From positions 1 through 5,709 of the forward strand of contig JAFTAC010000278.1 in the NCBI GenBank assembly GCA_017458805.1: DNA of 5,709 nucleotides. The letters are read 5' to 3'. Positions 1-5,591 of this stretch are shown piece after piece. This DNA comes from Victivallales bacterium. GTDB lineage: Bacteria > Verrucomicrobiota > Lentisphaeria > Oligosphaerales > Oligosphaeraceae. The notes beneath the pieces were generated by a model that made no database searches, was not told where the DNA came from, and was given only the letters and a program-made list of their open reading frames with translations. Position numbers and translations under genes: made by a program. Numbering within the stretch: position 1 is the stretch's first letter; each line of letters starts with the position of its first letter.

Positions 1-20
1 ATTACACAGATTACACAGAT

Positions 21-48
21 GCGAAGTGCCGCTCGAGCGGCACTTCGC
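21..48. repeat. Perfect 28-bp palindrome (left inner hairpin)
   Basis: GCGAAGTGCCGCTC is followed immediately by its exact reverse complement, giving a 14-bp uninterrupted palindrome centred on CTCGAG. It starts directly after the left outer arm. There is no T-run on either side, so it is not a standard intrinsic terminator by itself, although ATTTTTG follows at 54-60. Confidence 0.85.
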
Positions 49-81
49 GGTTCATTTTTGCCGTCCCCCAATAAATACCCC

Positions 82-113
82 GTTTTCAGCCGCGTTTTAA
101 CGCGGCTGAAAAC
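82..113. repeat. 32-nt hairpin (right inner arm)
   Basis: GTTTTCAGCCGCGTT at 82-96 pairs with AACGCGGCTGAAAAC at 99-113, a 15-bp inverted repeat around TT. Its T-rich and A-rich ends flank a GC core, so it could act as a bidirectional terminator for an upstream gene outside the window. It abuts the right outer arm at 114, so it is more likely part of the composite element. Confidence 0.8.
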
Positions 114-228
114 ATCTGTGTAATCTGTGTAATCTGTGGTTTCTAAAAGAAGCCTTTAGTGAACTACCCTCTTAACGAACATAGCGTGTCAAAAAAACGC
201 GCATCACTCCAAAATTCGCCATTTGCAT

Positions 229-256
229 TTGACTAATGGCAAATAACCAATATATT
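229..256 (+). promoter_or_regulatory. Sigma70-type promoter of the SRP RNA gene
   Basis: TTGACT at 229-234 (-35) and TATATT at 251-256 (-10) are separated by 16 nt. The first paired base of the SRP RNA, G264, lies 8 nt after the -10 box, where transcription should start. The match to TTGACA/TATAAT fits a stable-RNA promoter. Two overlapping inverted repeats bracket the -35: GCCATT 218-223 with AATGGC 235-240, and ATTTGC 221-226 with GCAAAT 239-244. The element probably drives the RNA and, by readthrough, part of dnaX transcription. A Bacteroidota-type reading (TTTG at 228, TATATTTA at 251) is a less favoured alternative. Confidence 0.7.
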
Positions 257-263
257 TAAGGTT

Positions 264-384
264 GCCGCATCGTTTGTTTTGGAACCTGTGTGGCAGGGAC
301 GTTGTGAACCGGGTCAGGTGGGGAACCAAGCAGCCCTAAGCAGCCGACCTGGGCGCCAGGACACTCTAAGGCAAACGGTGCGGC
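264..384 (+). ncRNA. ffs: 4.5S-type signal recognition particle RNA
   Basis: This is the RNA scaffold of the signal recognition particle, which binds Ffh and helps deliver nascent membrane proteins to FtsY. The conserved domain IV core is clear: GGGTCAGG at 311-318, a GGAA tetraloop at 322-325, and AAGCAGCC at 328-335 followed by CTAAGC. The tip helix is TGG (319-321) with CCA (326-328), where E. coli has UCC/GGA; this covariation supports the fold. The two ends pair over 13 bp (264-276 with 372-384, one G-U wobble) and a T-run follows, which defines both ends. At about 121 nt it is the short bacterial form (E. coli 114 nt) without an Alu domain. Position just upstream of dnaX matches the B. 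subtilis scr-dnaX arrangement. The 5' and 3' ends are accurate to a few nucleotides. Confidence 0.95.
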
Positions 385-390
385 TTTTTT
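372..390 (+). terminator. 3' end and intrinsic terminator of the SRP RNA
   Basis: The 3' strand of the long terminal helix (CAAACGGTGCGGC, 372-384) is followed at once by six T's (385-390). The closing helix of the RNA together with the U-run should release RNA polymerase. The terminating stem is the one that spans the whole RNA, so readthrough into dnaX is plausible. Confidence 0.6.
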
Positions 391-394
391 CGTA

Positions 395-400
395 TATAAT
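395..400 (+). promoter_or_regulatory. Possible -10 box for dnaX
   Basis: A perfect TATAAT lies just after the SRP RNA T-run and 43 nt before the dnaX start codon. The bases 16-18 nt upstream fall in the SRP RNA 3' stem and do not resemble TTGACA, so this is half a promoter at best. A second candidate, TATTAT at 410-415, also lacks a -35. A dnaX promoter here would avoid dependence on readthrough of the SRP terminator. Confidence 0.35.
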
Positions 401-429
401 TCCACTTGGTATTATCGCATCCGCAAACA

Positions 430-436
430 GGGAAGG
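430..436 (+). promoter_or_regulatory. Ribosome binding site deciding the dnaX start
   Basis: GGGAAGG lies 7 nt before the ATG at 444. It fixes the start of DnaX at MAYQVLARKW, where family members begin, and rules out the longer reading frame from TTG at 279, which would translate the SRP RNA. Confidence 0.75.
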
Positions 437-443
437 CTCAAAG

Positions 444-2987
444 ATGGCTTATCAGGTACTGGCAAGGAAATGGAGACCGCAAAAGTTCTCCGAAGTCGTT
501 GGGCAGGAACATATCAGCCGCACGCTTAAGAACGCCATCGTTCAAAACCGCATCGGCCATGCCTATCTTTTTGTCGGTTCTCGAGGTATCGGCAAAACCA
601 CCACGGCCCGCATCTTCGCAAAGGCGCTGAACTGCCCCAACAACAAGGACGGCGAGCCCTGCTGCGAATGCGAAAGCTGCCGCGAGGTGATGAACGGCTC
701 CTCCATGGACGTCATTGAAATCGACGGTGCCTCCCACAACAAGGTGGAGGATGTGCGCGATATACGCGAAAACGTCCAGTACGCCCCCACGCGCGGACGC
801 TATAAAATCTACATCATCGACGAAGTCCACATGCTCACCACGCAGGCTTGGAACGCCCTGCTCAAGACCCTGGAGGAGCCGCCGCCCCATGTGAAGTTCC
901 TCTTCGCCACCACAGAGCCCCACAAGGTGCTGCCCACCATCATCTCACGCTGCCAGCGCTTCGATCTGAAACGCCTCTCCGTTCCCCTCATCATGTCCCG
1001 CCTCCGCCAGATTGCTGACGGAGAGAAAATCAACATCGAAGACGCGGCCCTCGCCGCCATCGCCCGTGCGGCGGACGGCGGCATGCGCGACGCGCAATCC
1101 ATCTTCGACCAGATCATCGCCTTCTGCGGTGGCACGGAGGCCAATGAACTCATCCGTGAACAGGATGTCATCGACGTGTTTGGACTGGCCTCAGGCATGG
1201 AACTCCGCGAAATCGCCTCCACCATCTTCACCAACGACCTGAACGGGGCCCTGAAAATCCTGCAGAAGCTCGCCGATGCAGGACGCGATTTGGAGCGCCT
1301 CTATGCAGACCTCATTGAATACGTCCGCAAAATCATGGTGGCTGGGCTCTGCTCCGACGCCAACGATATCCTGGAGGCAAGCGAGACGGAACTGGCAGAT
1401 TTGACCAACATCGGCAAGGCCATCGACCCGCAGATGGTACAGCGTGCCTTGCAACAGCTTATCGCACAGGAGTGGTCTTTCAGAAGTGCCCTAAACAAGC
1501 GCATCTACTTCGAAGCAACCTTGGCAAAGGTGATGCTTGAGGTGCATAGCGTCCAGCTGGACGACATCTTCACGCACCTCAACCAAATCAGCGGCACCAT
1601 CCCCCAGGGCACCATCCCGCCACGCCCCCAAATTGTCATTCCACCGCCAGTCATCCAAGTTGCTGCTCCGCCAAACCCTAAGATGCCTGTTCCGACCACC
1701 GCCTCGGAACAGGCCACAGGACAGACAACACCTGCAGTGGAAAAACAAGAGAAGACTACCCCTACCACGCAGCCATCAGCAGCACAGCAGCCATCTGCTT
1801 CTGCGCCTGCTCCTGCACCTGCACCTGCACCTGCTCCGCAAACACAAGCCCCTGCACCTGCACCTGCGCCTGCTCCTGTGCCGCAAACACAAGCCCCTGC
1901 ACCTGCTCCGCAAGCAGCACAGCAATCACCAGCTCCAGCACCAGTTCCTGCATCTGCGCCTGCACAGCAGACATCCTCCCAAGCACCTGCACCTGCTCCT
2001 GCTCCTGCTCCGCAAACACAAGCCCCTGCACCGGCTCTGCAAACCGCACAGCAACCAACTGCTTCTGCGCCTGCACAACAGCTACCAGCAGCACAGCAGC
2101 CACAAACTCCTATACCAGCTCCTGCGCCTGCTCCGCAGCCCCCCTCCCCTGCGTCAGCACAGCAGTCTCCCGCCTCGGCACCAGCCGCCCCCACCTGTTC
2201 TGTTCCCGCCGCTTCAGCGGCGGGGGAAGCCACCTGTCCAGTTCCCGCCGCTTCAGCGGCGGGGGAAGCCACCTCCCCTGCGCCCGCCGCTTCAGCGGCG
2301 GGGGAAGCCCCCTGTTCTGTTCCCGCCGCTTTTGCGGCGGGGGAAGCCACCTCCCCTGCGCCCGCTGCTTCAGCGGCGGGGGAAGCCGCACCTATCTGTT
2401 CTGTGCCAGCCGCTTCAGCGGCGGGGGAAGCCGCCTCTGAGCCAGATGATGCTCAAGACGAATACAGTGGAAGCTCCTCTTCGCTGAACGACCTATTAAT
2501 GCAGGCCTCCGCCGCAAGCATCGACATTGAGGACGAGGCCGACCCTGCGTTGGCAAGCACCAGCAACGCCTTTATGGATGCCTATACGCCGCAGAACATT
2601 CATGGTAGATTGGTTGATATCTTGGCGGAAATGAACGATGACATGCGTGCCAGTGATTTGATCGGACAAATGCAGCCGCAGGGCTTCGGGCAGTATGGCT
2701 TAAGCCTGACCTGCGACAAAAGCCAAATTGCAGCCCAGGACCTGGAGTTTCTGGAATCTTCTGCGACACAAAGGCTCATCAACAATGCCTTCCGCGAACT
2801 ACGCCTTTCAGGCAAGGTGAAAATCACCTACACCAATGGTTCGCAAGAGGAAGGGAACCGCATCAAATATCGTCCTGCCAGCATCCTGGAGATGCAGCGT
2901 ATGCAGCAGGAGAATCCCATCATCGAGACCGCAAACAGGATTCTTTCGACCAAAATGACAGAGGGCCACATCCCAGAGAATCAGTAA
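444..2987 (+). CDS. dnaX: DNA polymerase III subunit tau (clamp loader)
   Basis: The 847-residue AAA+ motor subunit of the replicative clamp loader loads the beta sliding clamp with ATP and, through its C-terminal part, tethers polymerase and helicase. Visible motifs: Walker A G45-SRGIGKT-T53; zinc cysteines C64, C73, C76, C79; Walker B IIDE at 124-127; sensor 1 ATTE at 155-158; SRC arginine finger R169; sensor 2 GGMRDA at 212-217. Positions match E. coli DnaX almost residue for residue. The clamp-loader oligomerisation domain ends near 380. A low-complexity Pro/Ala linker follows (about 384-665), then a folded tau-type C-terminal domain (about 715-835). The protein is longer than E. coli tau (643) because of the linker. 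No A-rich slippery heptamer for a gamma form is visible. The start is set by the RBS at 430-436. recR follows after 10 nt. Confidence 0.97.
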   Translation: MAYQVLARKWRPQKFSEVVGQEHISRTLKNAIVQNRIGHAYLFVGSRGIGKTTTARIFAKALNCPNNKDGEPCCECESCREVMNGSSMDVIEIDGASHNKVEDVRDIRENVQYAPTRGRYKIYIIDEVHMLTTQAWNALLKTLEEPPPHVKFLFATTEPHKVLPTIISRCQRFDLKRLSVPLIMSRLRQIADGEKINIEDAALAAIARAADGGMRDAQSIFDQIIAFCGGTEANELIREQDVIDVFGLASGMELREIASTIFTNDLNGALKILQKLADAGRDLERLYADLIEYVRKIMVAGLCSDANDILEASETELADLTNIGKAIDPQMVQRALQQLIAQEWSFRSALNKRIYFEATLAKVMLEVHSVQLDDIFTHLNQISGTIPQGTIPPRPQIVIPPPVIQVAAPPNPKMPVPTTASEQATGQTTPAVEKQEKTTPTTQPSAAQQPSASAPAPAPAPAPAPQTQAPAPAPAPAPVPQTQAPAPAPQAAQQSPAPAPVPASAPAQQTSSQAPAPAPAPAPQTQAPAPALQTAQQPTASAPAQQLPAAQQPQTPIPAPAPAPQPPSPASAQQSPASAPAAPTCSVPAASAAGEATCPVPAASAAGEATSPAPAASAAGEAPCSVPAAFAAGEATSPAPAASAAGEAAPICSVPAASAAGEAASEPDDAQDEYSGSSSSLNDLLMQASAASIDIEDEADPALASTSNAFMDAYTPQNIHGRLVDILAEMNDDMRASDLIGQMQPQGFGQYGLSLTCDKSQIAAQDLEFLESSATQRLINNAFRELRLSGKVKITYTNGSQEEGNRIKYRPASILEMQRMQQENPIIETANRILSTKMTEGHIPENQ
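1794..2189 (+). repeat. Pro/Ala low-complexity tract inside dnaX
   Basis: This stretch encodes DnaX residues 451-582, built from hexanucleotide-like runs such as CCTGCACCTGCA and GCTCCTGCTCCT, interrupted by Gln-rich spacers. The peptide APAPQTQAPAPA occurs three times, each with the same DNA core GCAAACACAAGCCCCTGCAC (beginning near 1838, 1883 and 2012), which points to recent duplication. All units keep the reading frame, which also leaves other frames open by chance. The tract probably forms an extended flexible tether between the AAA+ part and the C-terminal domain of tau. Its length is likely to vary between strains. Confidence 0.85.
2193..2432 (+). repeat. Six-copy palindromic coding repeat in dnaX
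   Basis: Six in-frame units encode DnaX residues 584-663: five of 39 bp (13 aa, for example TCSVPAASAAGEA) and a last one of 45 bp. Each contains a 27-bp core beginning at 2205, 2244, 2283, 2322, 2361 and 2406. The core opens with the hairpin CCCGCCGCTTCAGCGGCGGG (8-9 bp stem, small TTCA loop) followed by GGAAGCC. The core is nearly identical at third codon positions, with only a few changes: TTTT for TTCA in copy 4, GCTGC in copy 5, CCAGC in copy 6. The segments between cores alternate between a TCSVP-like and a TSPAP-like version, so duplication may have involved a two-unit block. The encoded linker also carries four cysteines (585, 598, 624, 652). Confidence 0.9.
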
Positions 2988-2991
2988 GGAG
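2986..2991 (+). promoter_or_regulatory. recR ribosome binding site overlapping dnaX stop
   Basis: AAGGAG overlaps the last two bases of the dnaX TAA stop and lies 6 nt before the recR ATG at 2998. A ribosome terminating on dnaX would sit directly on this site, so the two genes are probably translationally coupled. Confidence 0.75.
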
Positions 2992-2997
2992 TCGTCC

Positions 2998-3618
2998 ATG
3001 CCAATCATCAGTGCATATCCAGAGCCAATCCAGCAGGCCATCGCCTACCTCAGCCATCTGCCTGGCATCGGCAGCCGTTCCGCCGAACGGATGGTTTTGT
3101 CGATGATGACCTGGAAGCCTGAAGAGCGCGAAGGCCTGGGATGCGCGATTGCCGCATTGGCAAGCAAAGTGGCACATTGCCCTATTTGCGGCAACTACAC
3201 GGAGGTCGGCCACCCCTGCCACATCTGTACTTCGGAAGCTCGCCAGCGCGACATCATCTGCGTAGTCGAGCAGGTGCCACAGTTGCATATCATCGAGAAA
3301 TCGGGCTCCTACAAAGGGCTTTACCACGTCCTTGGCGGCAAACTCTCCCCCATGAACGGAAAAGGCCCCAATGACTTGCGCATTGCCGAACTGGCGCAAC
3401 GTCTTGAAGGCGAAGCAATCAAGGAGCTGCTGCTGGCACTGTCGCCAGACATCGAGGGCGAGGCCACCGCCAACTATCTGGCACAGCTTTTCACGCGTCC
3501 AGGCCTCACCATCACGCGCATAGCCTCGGGCGTTCCCATCGGTGCGGACCTGACTTTCGCCGATTCCGCAACCCTCGCCACCGCCATTTCAGGACGTCGT
3601 GTCATCACCATGAACTAG
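2998..3618 (+). CDS. recR: Recombination mediator protein RecR
   Basis: This 206-residue cytosolic protein works with RecO (and RecF) to load RecA onto SSB-coated single-stranded DNA at gaps during recombinational repair. Features in order: helix-hairpin-helix LPGIGSRSAERM (21-32); a zinc finger with C61, C64, C74 and C77 (CPIC...CHIC); a Toprim domain starting at CVVEQ (88-92), with the GLYHVLGGKLSPMNGKGP stretch (107-124) and the acidic LSPDIEGEATANYL motif (148-161); and the conserved C-terminal RIASGVPIGADL segment (174-185). Length is normal for the family (about 200). It follows dnaX by 10 nt, with the SD overlapping the dnaX stop, so it is co-transcribed and probably coupled. The ybaB/ebfC gene usual between dnaX and recR is missing. 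All expected key residues are present. Confidence 0.97.
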   Translation: MPIISAYPEPIQQAIAYLSHLPGIGSRSAERMVLSMMTWKPEEREGLGCAIAALASKVAHCPICGNYTEVGHPCHICTSEARQRDIICVVEQVPQLHIIEKSGSYKGLYHVLGGKLSPMNGKGPNDLRIAELAQRLEGEAIKELLLALSPDIEGEATANYLAQLFTRPGLTITRIASGVPIGADLTFADSATLATAISGRRVITMN

Positions 3619-3635
3619 CCACCCGTCTTGCCACC

Positions 3636-4337
3636 ATGGGGAAAAAACTCAAAGCCTGCCGACATGGCCTCGCCACACTCTGCCTCTTCTGGCTGGCCTT
3701 CATGCTGCTGGGGACTATTCTCACCACATTCAAACTGATACCATTGCTGAAAGACAGCATCACCCTGACGGGCTTCATCGCATTTGTCGTAGCCGCATTT
3801 ATCTTCCACAAGCACCGTTTCACTGTCGTCTATGTATTCGGCCACGAGCTGACGCACTGGGCAACCGCCAAACTCTTCCTCAAAAAGACAGGACGAATCC
3901 GCGTTGGACGACTAAGCGGCTCCACGGAAATCTACAACACGAACATCACCATTACGCTTGCCCCGTACATCATCCCGTTCTATCTGATGGTGGTCGTCGG
4001 GTTGTTCGGCATCAGCCAACTCTTCGTCTATCCATCGCCCCTCTGGGCAGTCTACACGATATCCACGCTGGTAGGCGTGACGTATGCCTACCACATCATG
4101 CTGAACATCTTTGCGTTGCGGCAGGCGCAAAGCGACCTGGAACTCTACGGCAAAGTTTTCTCCCTTGCCTTCATACTTGCAGGAAACGCCCTCTTCCTGC
4201 TACTGGCACTGCTCATCGCCACAACCCAGTGGAAAGAAGCCTTCCTTGCCTTCACCAAACTCCTCATCTTCCAGTGGGATGCAGTGAAGGCCATTGCACT
4301 CGGCCTCCGCGAGGCCGTGCATAACTACAGGGGGTAA
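3636..4337 (+). CDS. M50-like membrane zinc metallopeptidase family protein
   Basis: A 233-residue hydrophobic protein, predicted to lie in the cytoplasmic membrane. Likely membrane segments are about 13-32, 43-58, 106-130, 136-160 and 175-196. The motif H70-E71-L-T-H74, inside a hydrophobic helix after VVYVFG, is the HExxH zinc signature of M50 (site-2 protease-like) peptidases. It is followed by a GS-containing strand (94-98), LAPY at 108-111 and a late QSDLELYGKVFSL motif (165-177), where D167 could be the third zinc ligand. This pattern fits the small M50-like 'HELTH' proteins as I know them; the substrate is unknown. It begins 17 nt after recR on the same strand without a recognisable SD, so it may depend on reinitiation. 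The ATG at 3636 is the only plausible start before the first membrane helix. Protease activity is inferred, and a non-catalytic role cannot be excluded. Confidence 0.75.
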   Translation: MGKKLKACRHGLATLCLFWLAFMLLGTILTTFKLIPLLKDSITLTGFIAFVVAAFIFHKHRFTVVYVFGHELTHWATAKLFLKKTGRIRVGRLSGSTEIYNTNITITLAPYIIPFYLMVVVGLFGISQLFVYPSPLWAVYTISTLVGVTYAYHIMLNIFALRQAQSDLELYGKVFSLAFILAGNALFLLLALLIATTQWKEAFLAFTKLLIFQWDAVKAIALGLREAVHNYRG

Positions 4338-4345
4338 CGCCCCCT
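4329..4345. terminator. Weak hairpin between convergent genes
   Basis: AGGGGG (4329-4334) pairs with CCCCCT (4340-4345) around a 5-nt loop that holds the TAA stop of the membrane-protein gene. It lies between two convergent genes only 18 nt apart and could serve as a shared transcription end. There is no T-run on either strand, so it is not a classic intrinsic terminator. Confidence 0.35.
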
Positions 4346-4355
4346 CATTGTCGCC

Positions 4356-5501
4356 CTATCTCTTGAACTTCTCGACGCAGCCTTTGACGATGGAGTTCAT
4401 GGCATCCATCTTGATAAGCATATCCTTTGCGAGGGCAATCTGGCAGCGCGCACGTACCAAATTGTGGTCGGGGTACTTGATTTTGAAATAGACGTCGCCG
4501 TTGATGTAGTCGTTCAGGAAGCGGACTGCAAGCTCGGTGGTGATGGTGAAACAGGAGGCGGCGAGTGTCTGGACCTCCATCTCCGTCAAAGCCTTTGCCG
4601 TCTTGCTGAGGAAACCGTCGGCAAAAGCCCAGAAGGTGTTGAGGTCGAGCCCTGTCTTGGAGGTGTCCTTGCTGTCCTCCTCGGTAAAATTGGCGGCAAA
4701 GCGGATGGCATCGCCGAAGTCATACCCCACCAGACCAGGCATGACCGTATCCAAGTCAATGACCACCAGTGCTTTGTGCGTTGTCTCGTCAAAAAGCACA
4801 TTGTTGATTTTGGTGTCGTTGTGGGTGACGCGCAGAGGCAGGTCGCCCTTGTCGAAAAGGGTTGTCAGGATGCAAGCCTGTTCGCGCACGGAAAGCAGGT
4901 AGTCTATCTCCTCCTGCACCTCCTTGACGCGCCCCGCCTTATCGCTCTGAATGTCGGCCAGCAGGGTGTCATAGCGCTTTTTCGTATTGTGGAAATCAAC
5001 AATGGTATAAAAGAGCTGGGAGGCATCGAAGTCGGCAAGCACGGTCTGGAAGTCGCCGAACGCCTCACCCGTATTGTGGACAATCGTCAAATCCTCGCAA
5101 CTATCAAAAGTCACGGAGGGAACATAATTGACAATGCGCCAAACGTCATCTCCATCGAAAAGGTAGGCCTTCCTCTCACCTGTCACATCCGTGTGATGGA
5201 AATGAAGGTTAATGCCGTCGGGACGTTTCCTACGGATGAACTCCGTCACCTTCTCGATGTTCTCCATCACCTGCACAGGCTGCTTGAAGGCGTATGTATT
5301 CAGCTTCTGAGCCAGGTAGGACTTGATTCTCGCCATACCTGTGCCGTCGTCCATGATGTAGTTGATCTTGTAGGTCTGGTTCACATTCCCCATGCTGATT
5401 TCATCATACGAAAAAAACAGACCAGGCAAATGGAATGCCACTCCGACATCATGGAGCTTCTGAGAAATCTTCGGGTCAAGGCTCTGACGATTACTCTGCA
5501 T
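4356..5501 (-). CDS. nahK: N-acetylhexosamine 1-kinase family sugar kinase
   Basis: This 381-residue cytosolic kinase has the aminoglycoside-phosphotransferase (APH/choline kinase) fold. The closest family I recognise is NahK, which phosphorylates GlcNAc or GalNAc at C1 with ATP in amino-sugar salvage. The nucleotide-binding loop is SMGNVNQTYKI (36-46). AFGDFQ (147-152) and FDASQL (158-163) are NahK-like. The catalytic Brenner motif is LRVTHNDTKINNVL (223-236), with D229 as base and N234 as metal ligand. IDLDTVMPG (248-256) supplies the metal-binding aspartate, followed by YDFGDAIRF. Near the end, GDVYFKIKYPDHNLVR (335-350) also matches the family. Length is close to Bifidobacterium NahK (about 359). 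ATG at 5501 is chosen because GGGGAG lies 7 nt upstream; a TTG at 5516 would overlap that SD. No neighbouring sugar gene is in the window, so the true substrate is unproven. Confidence 0.85.
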   Translation of the reverse strand: MQSNRQSLDPKISQKLHDVGVAFHLPGLFFSYDEISMGNVNQTYKINYIMDDGTGMARIKSYLAQKLNTYAFKQPVQVMENIEKVTEFIRRKRPDGINLHFHHTDVTGERKAYLFDGDDVWRIVNYVPSVTFDSCEDLTIVHNTGEAFGDFQTVLADFDASQLFYTIVDFHNTKKRYDTLLADIQSDKAGRVKEVQEEIDYLLSVREQACILTTLFDKGDLPLRVTHNDTKINNVLFDETTHKALVVIDLDTVMPGLVGYDFGDAIRFAANFTEEDSKDTSKTGLDLNTFWAFADGFLSKTAKALTEMEVQTLAASCFTITTELAVRFLNDYINGDVYFKIKYPDHNLVRARCQIALAKDMLIKMDAMNSIVKGCVEKFKR

Positions 5502-5508
5502 TATCGTT

Positions 5509-5514
5509 CTCCCC
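5509..5514 (-). promoter_or_regulatory. Ribosome binding site of the nahK-like gene
   Basis: Read on the - strand, GGGGAG is followed by 7 nt and then the ATG at 5501. This sets the start at MQSNRQ and rules against the TTG 15 nt further upstream. Confidence 0.75.
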
Positions 5515-5519
5515 AAGTC

Positions 5520-5562
5520 CCGTGGGTTTAGTTCGCCGCCAATACGACTTCGCCACCCACGG
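5520..5562. repeat. Inverted repeat in the kinase gene leader
   Basis: CCGTGGGT (5520-5527) is the reverse complement of ACCCACGG (5555-5562), giving an 8-bp stem with a 27-nt loop. In a - strand transcript its 3' arm ends 5 nt before the kinase SD. It could therefore influence ribosome access, or it could simply be part of an interspersed palindromic repeat. On the + strand it is followed by CTTTATT. No known riboswitch is recognised. Confidence 0.5.
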
Positions 5563-5591
5563 CTTTATTCCTACGCACTTACGGTGCTTTT

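Larger units (their letters stand above)
1..139. repeat. Composite inverted repeat with two nested hairpins
   Basis: Positions 1-20 (two 9-bp units ATTACACAG plus AT) are perfectly complementary to 114-133. The right arm continues with CTGTGG to 139, so the left arm probably begins just outside the window. Inside the arms sit two perfect hairpins, 21-48 and 82-113, each directly abutting an outer arm, separated by a 33-nt unpaired segment (49-81). The whole could extrude as a branched cruciform or fold as a multi-branched RNA. It is not coding. It resembles a small interspersed palindromic or MITE-like element, but no target-site duplication can be judged because the left end is cut. The structure is directly visible; the mobile-element reading is inference. 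Confidence 0.8.

Noticed and set aside
140..228. Small gene before the SRP RNA
   Set aside because: No start with an RBS and no reading frame of useful length; the A-rich stretch with short GCGT/ACGC matches is not convincing as a feature.
1736..1752. A-run GGAAAAACAAGAG as a gamma-type frameshift site
   Set aside because: It has only five consecutive A's, not the A-AAA-AAG heptamer or the long A tract used by known dnaX genes, and no stimulatory context next to it.
1505..2350. Long - strand reading frame (281 codons) opposite dnaX
   Set aside because: It is open only because the Pro/Ala codon repeats read as Gly/Ala/Cys on the other strand; low complexity, no RBS, no family features.
2205..2432. 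CRISPR array
   Set aside because: The repeats are in frame, with spacers of only 12-18 nt that are themselves repetitive, and no cas gene is nearby.
1537..2487. +1-frame reading frame (316 codons) within dnaX
   Set aside because: The frame is open because the repeat units are multiples of three; the product is a Leu/His/Arg-rich low-complexity shadow. A frameshift product was considered, but no slippery site is visible.
5499..5516. TTG start at 5516 for the kinase
   Set aside because: The SD GGGGAG at 5509-5514 lies downstream of the TTG and is correctly spaced for the ATG at 5501.
4464..5531. + strand reading frame (355 codons) opposite the kinase gene
   Set aside because: The - strand frame has clear kinase motifs and a good SD; the + strand product has no recognisable domain and is a shadow.
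5575..5590. GCAC/GTGC mini-hairpin with TTTT as a terminator
   Set aside because: Only a 4-bp stem and four T's, with no + strand gene upstream; too weak to support.
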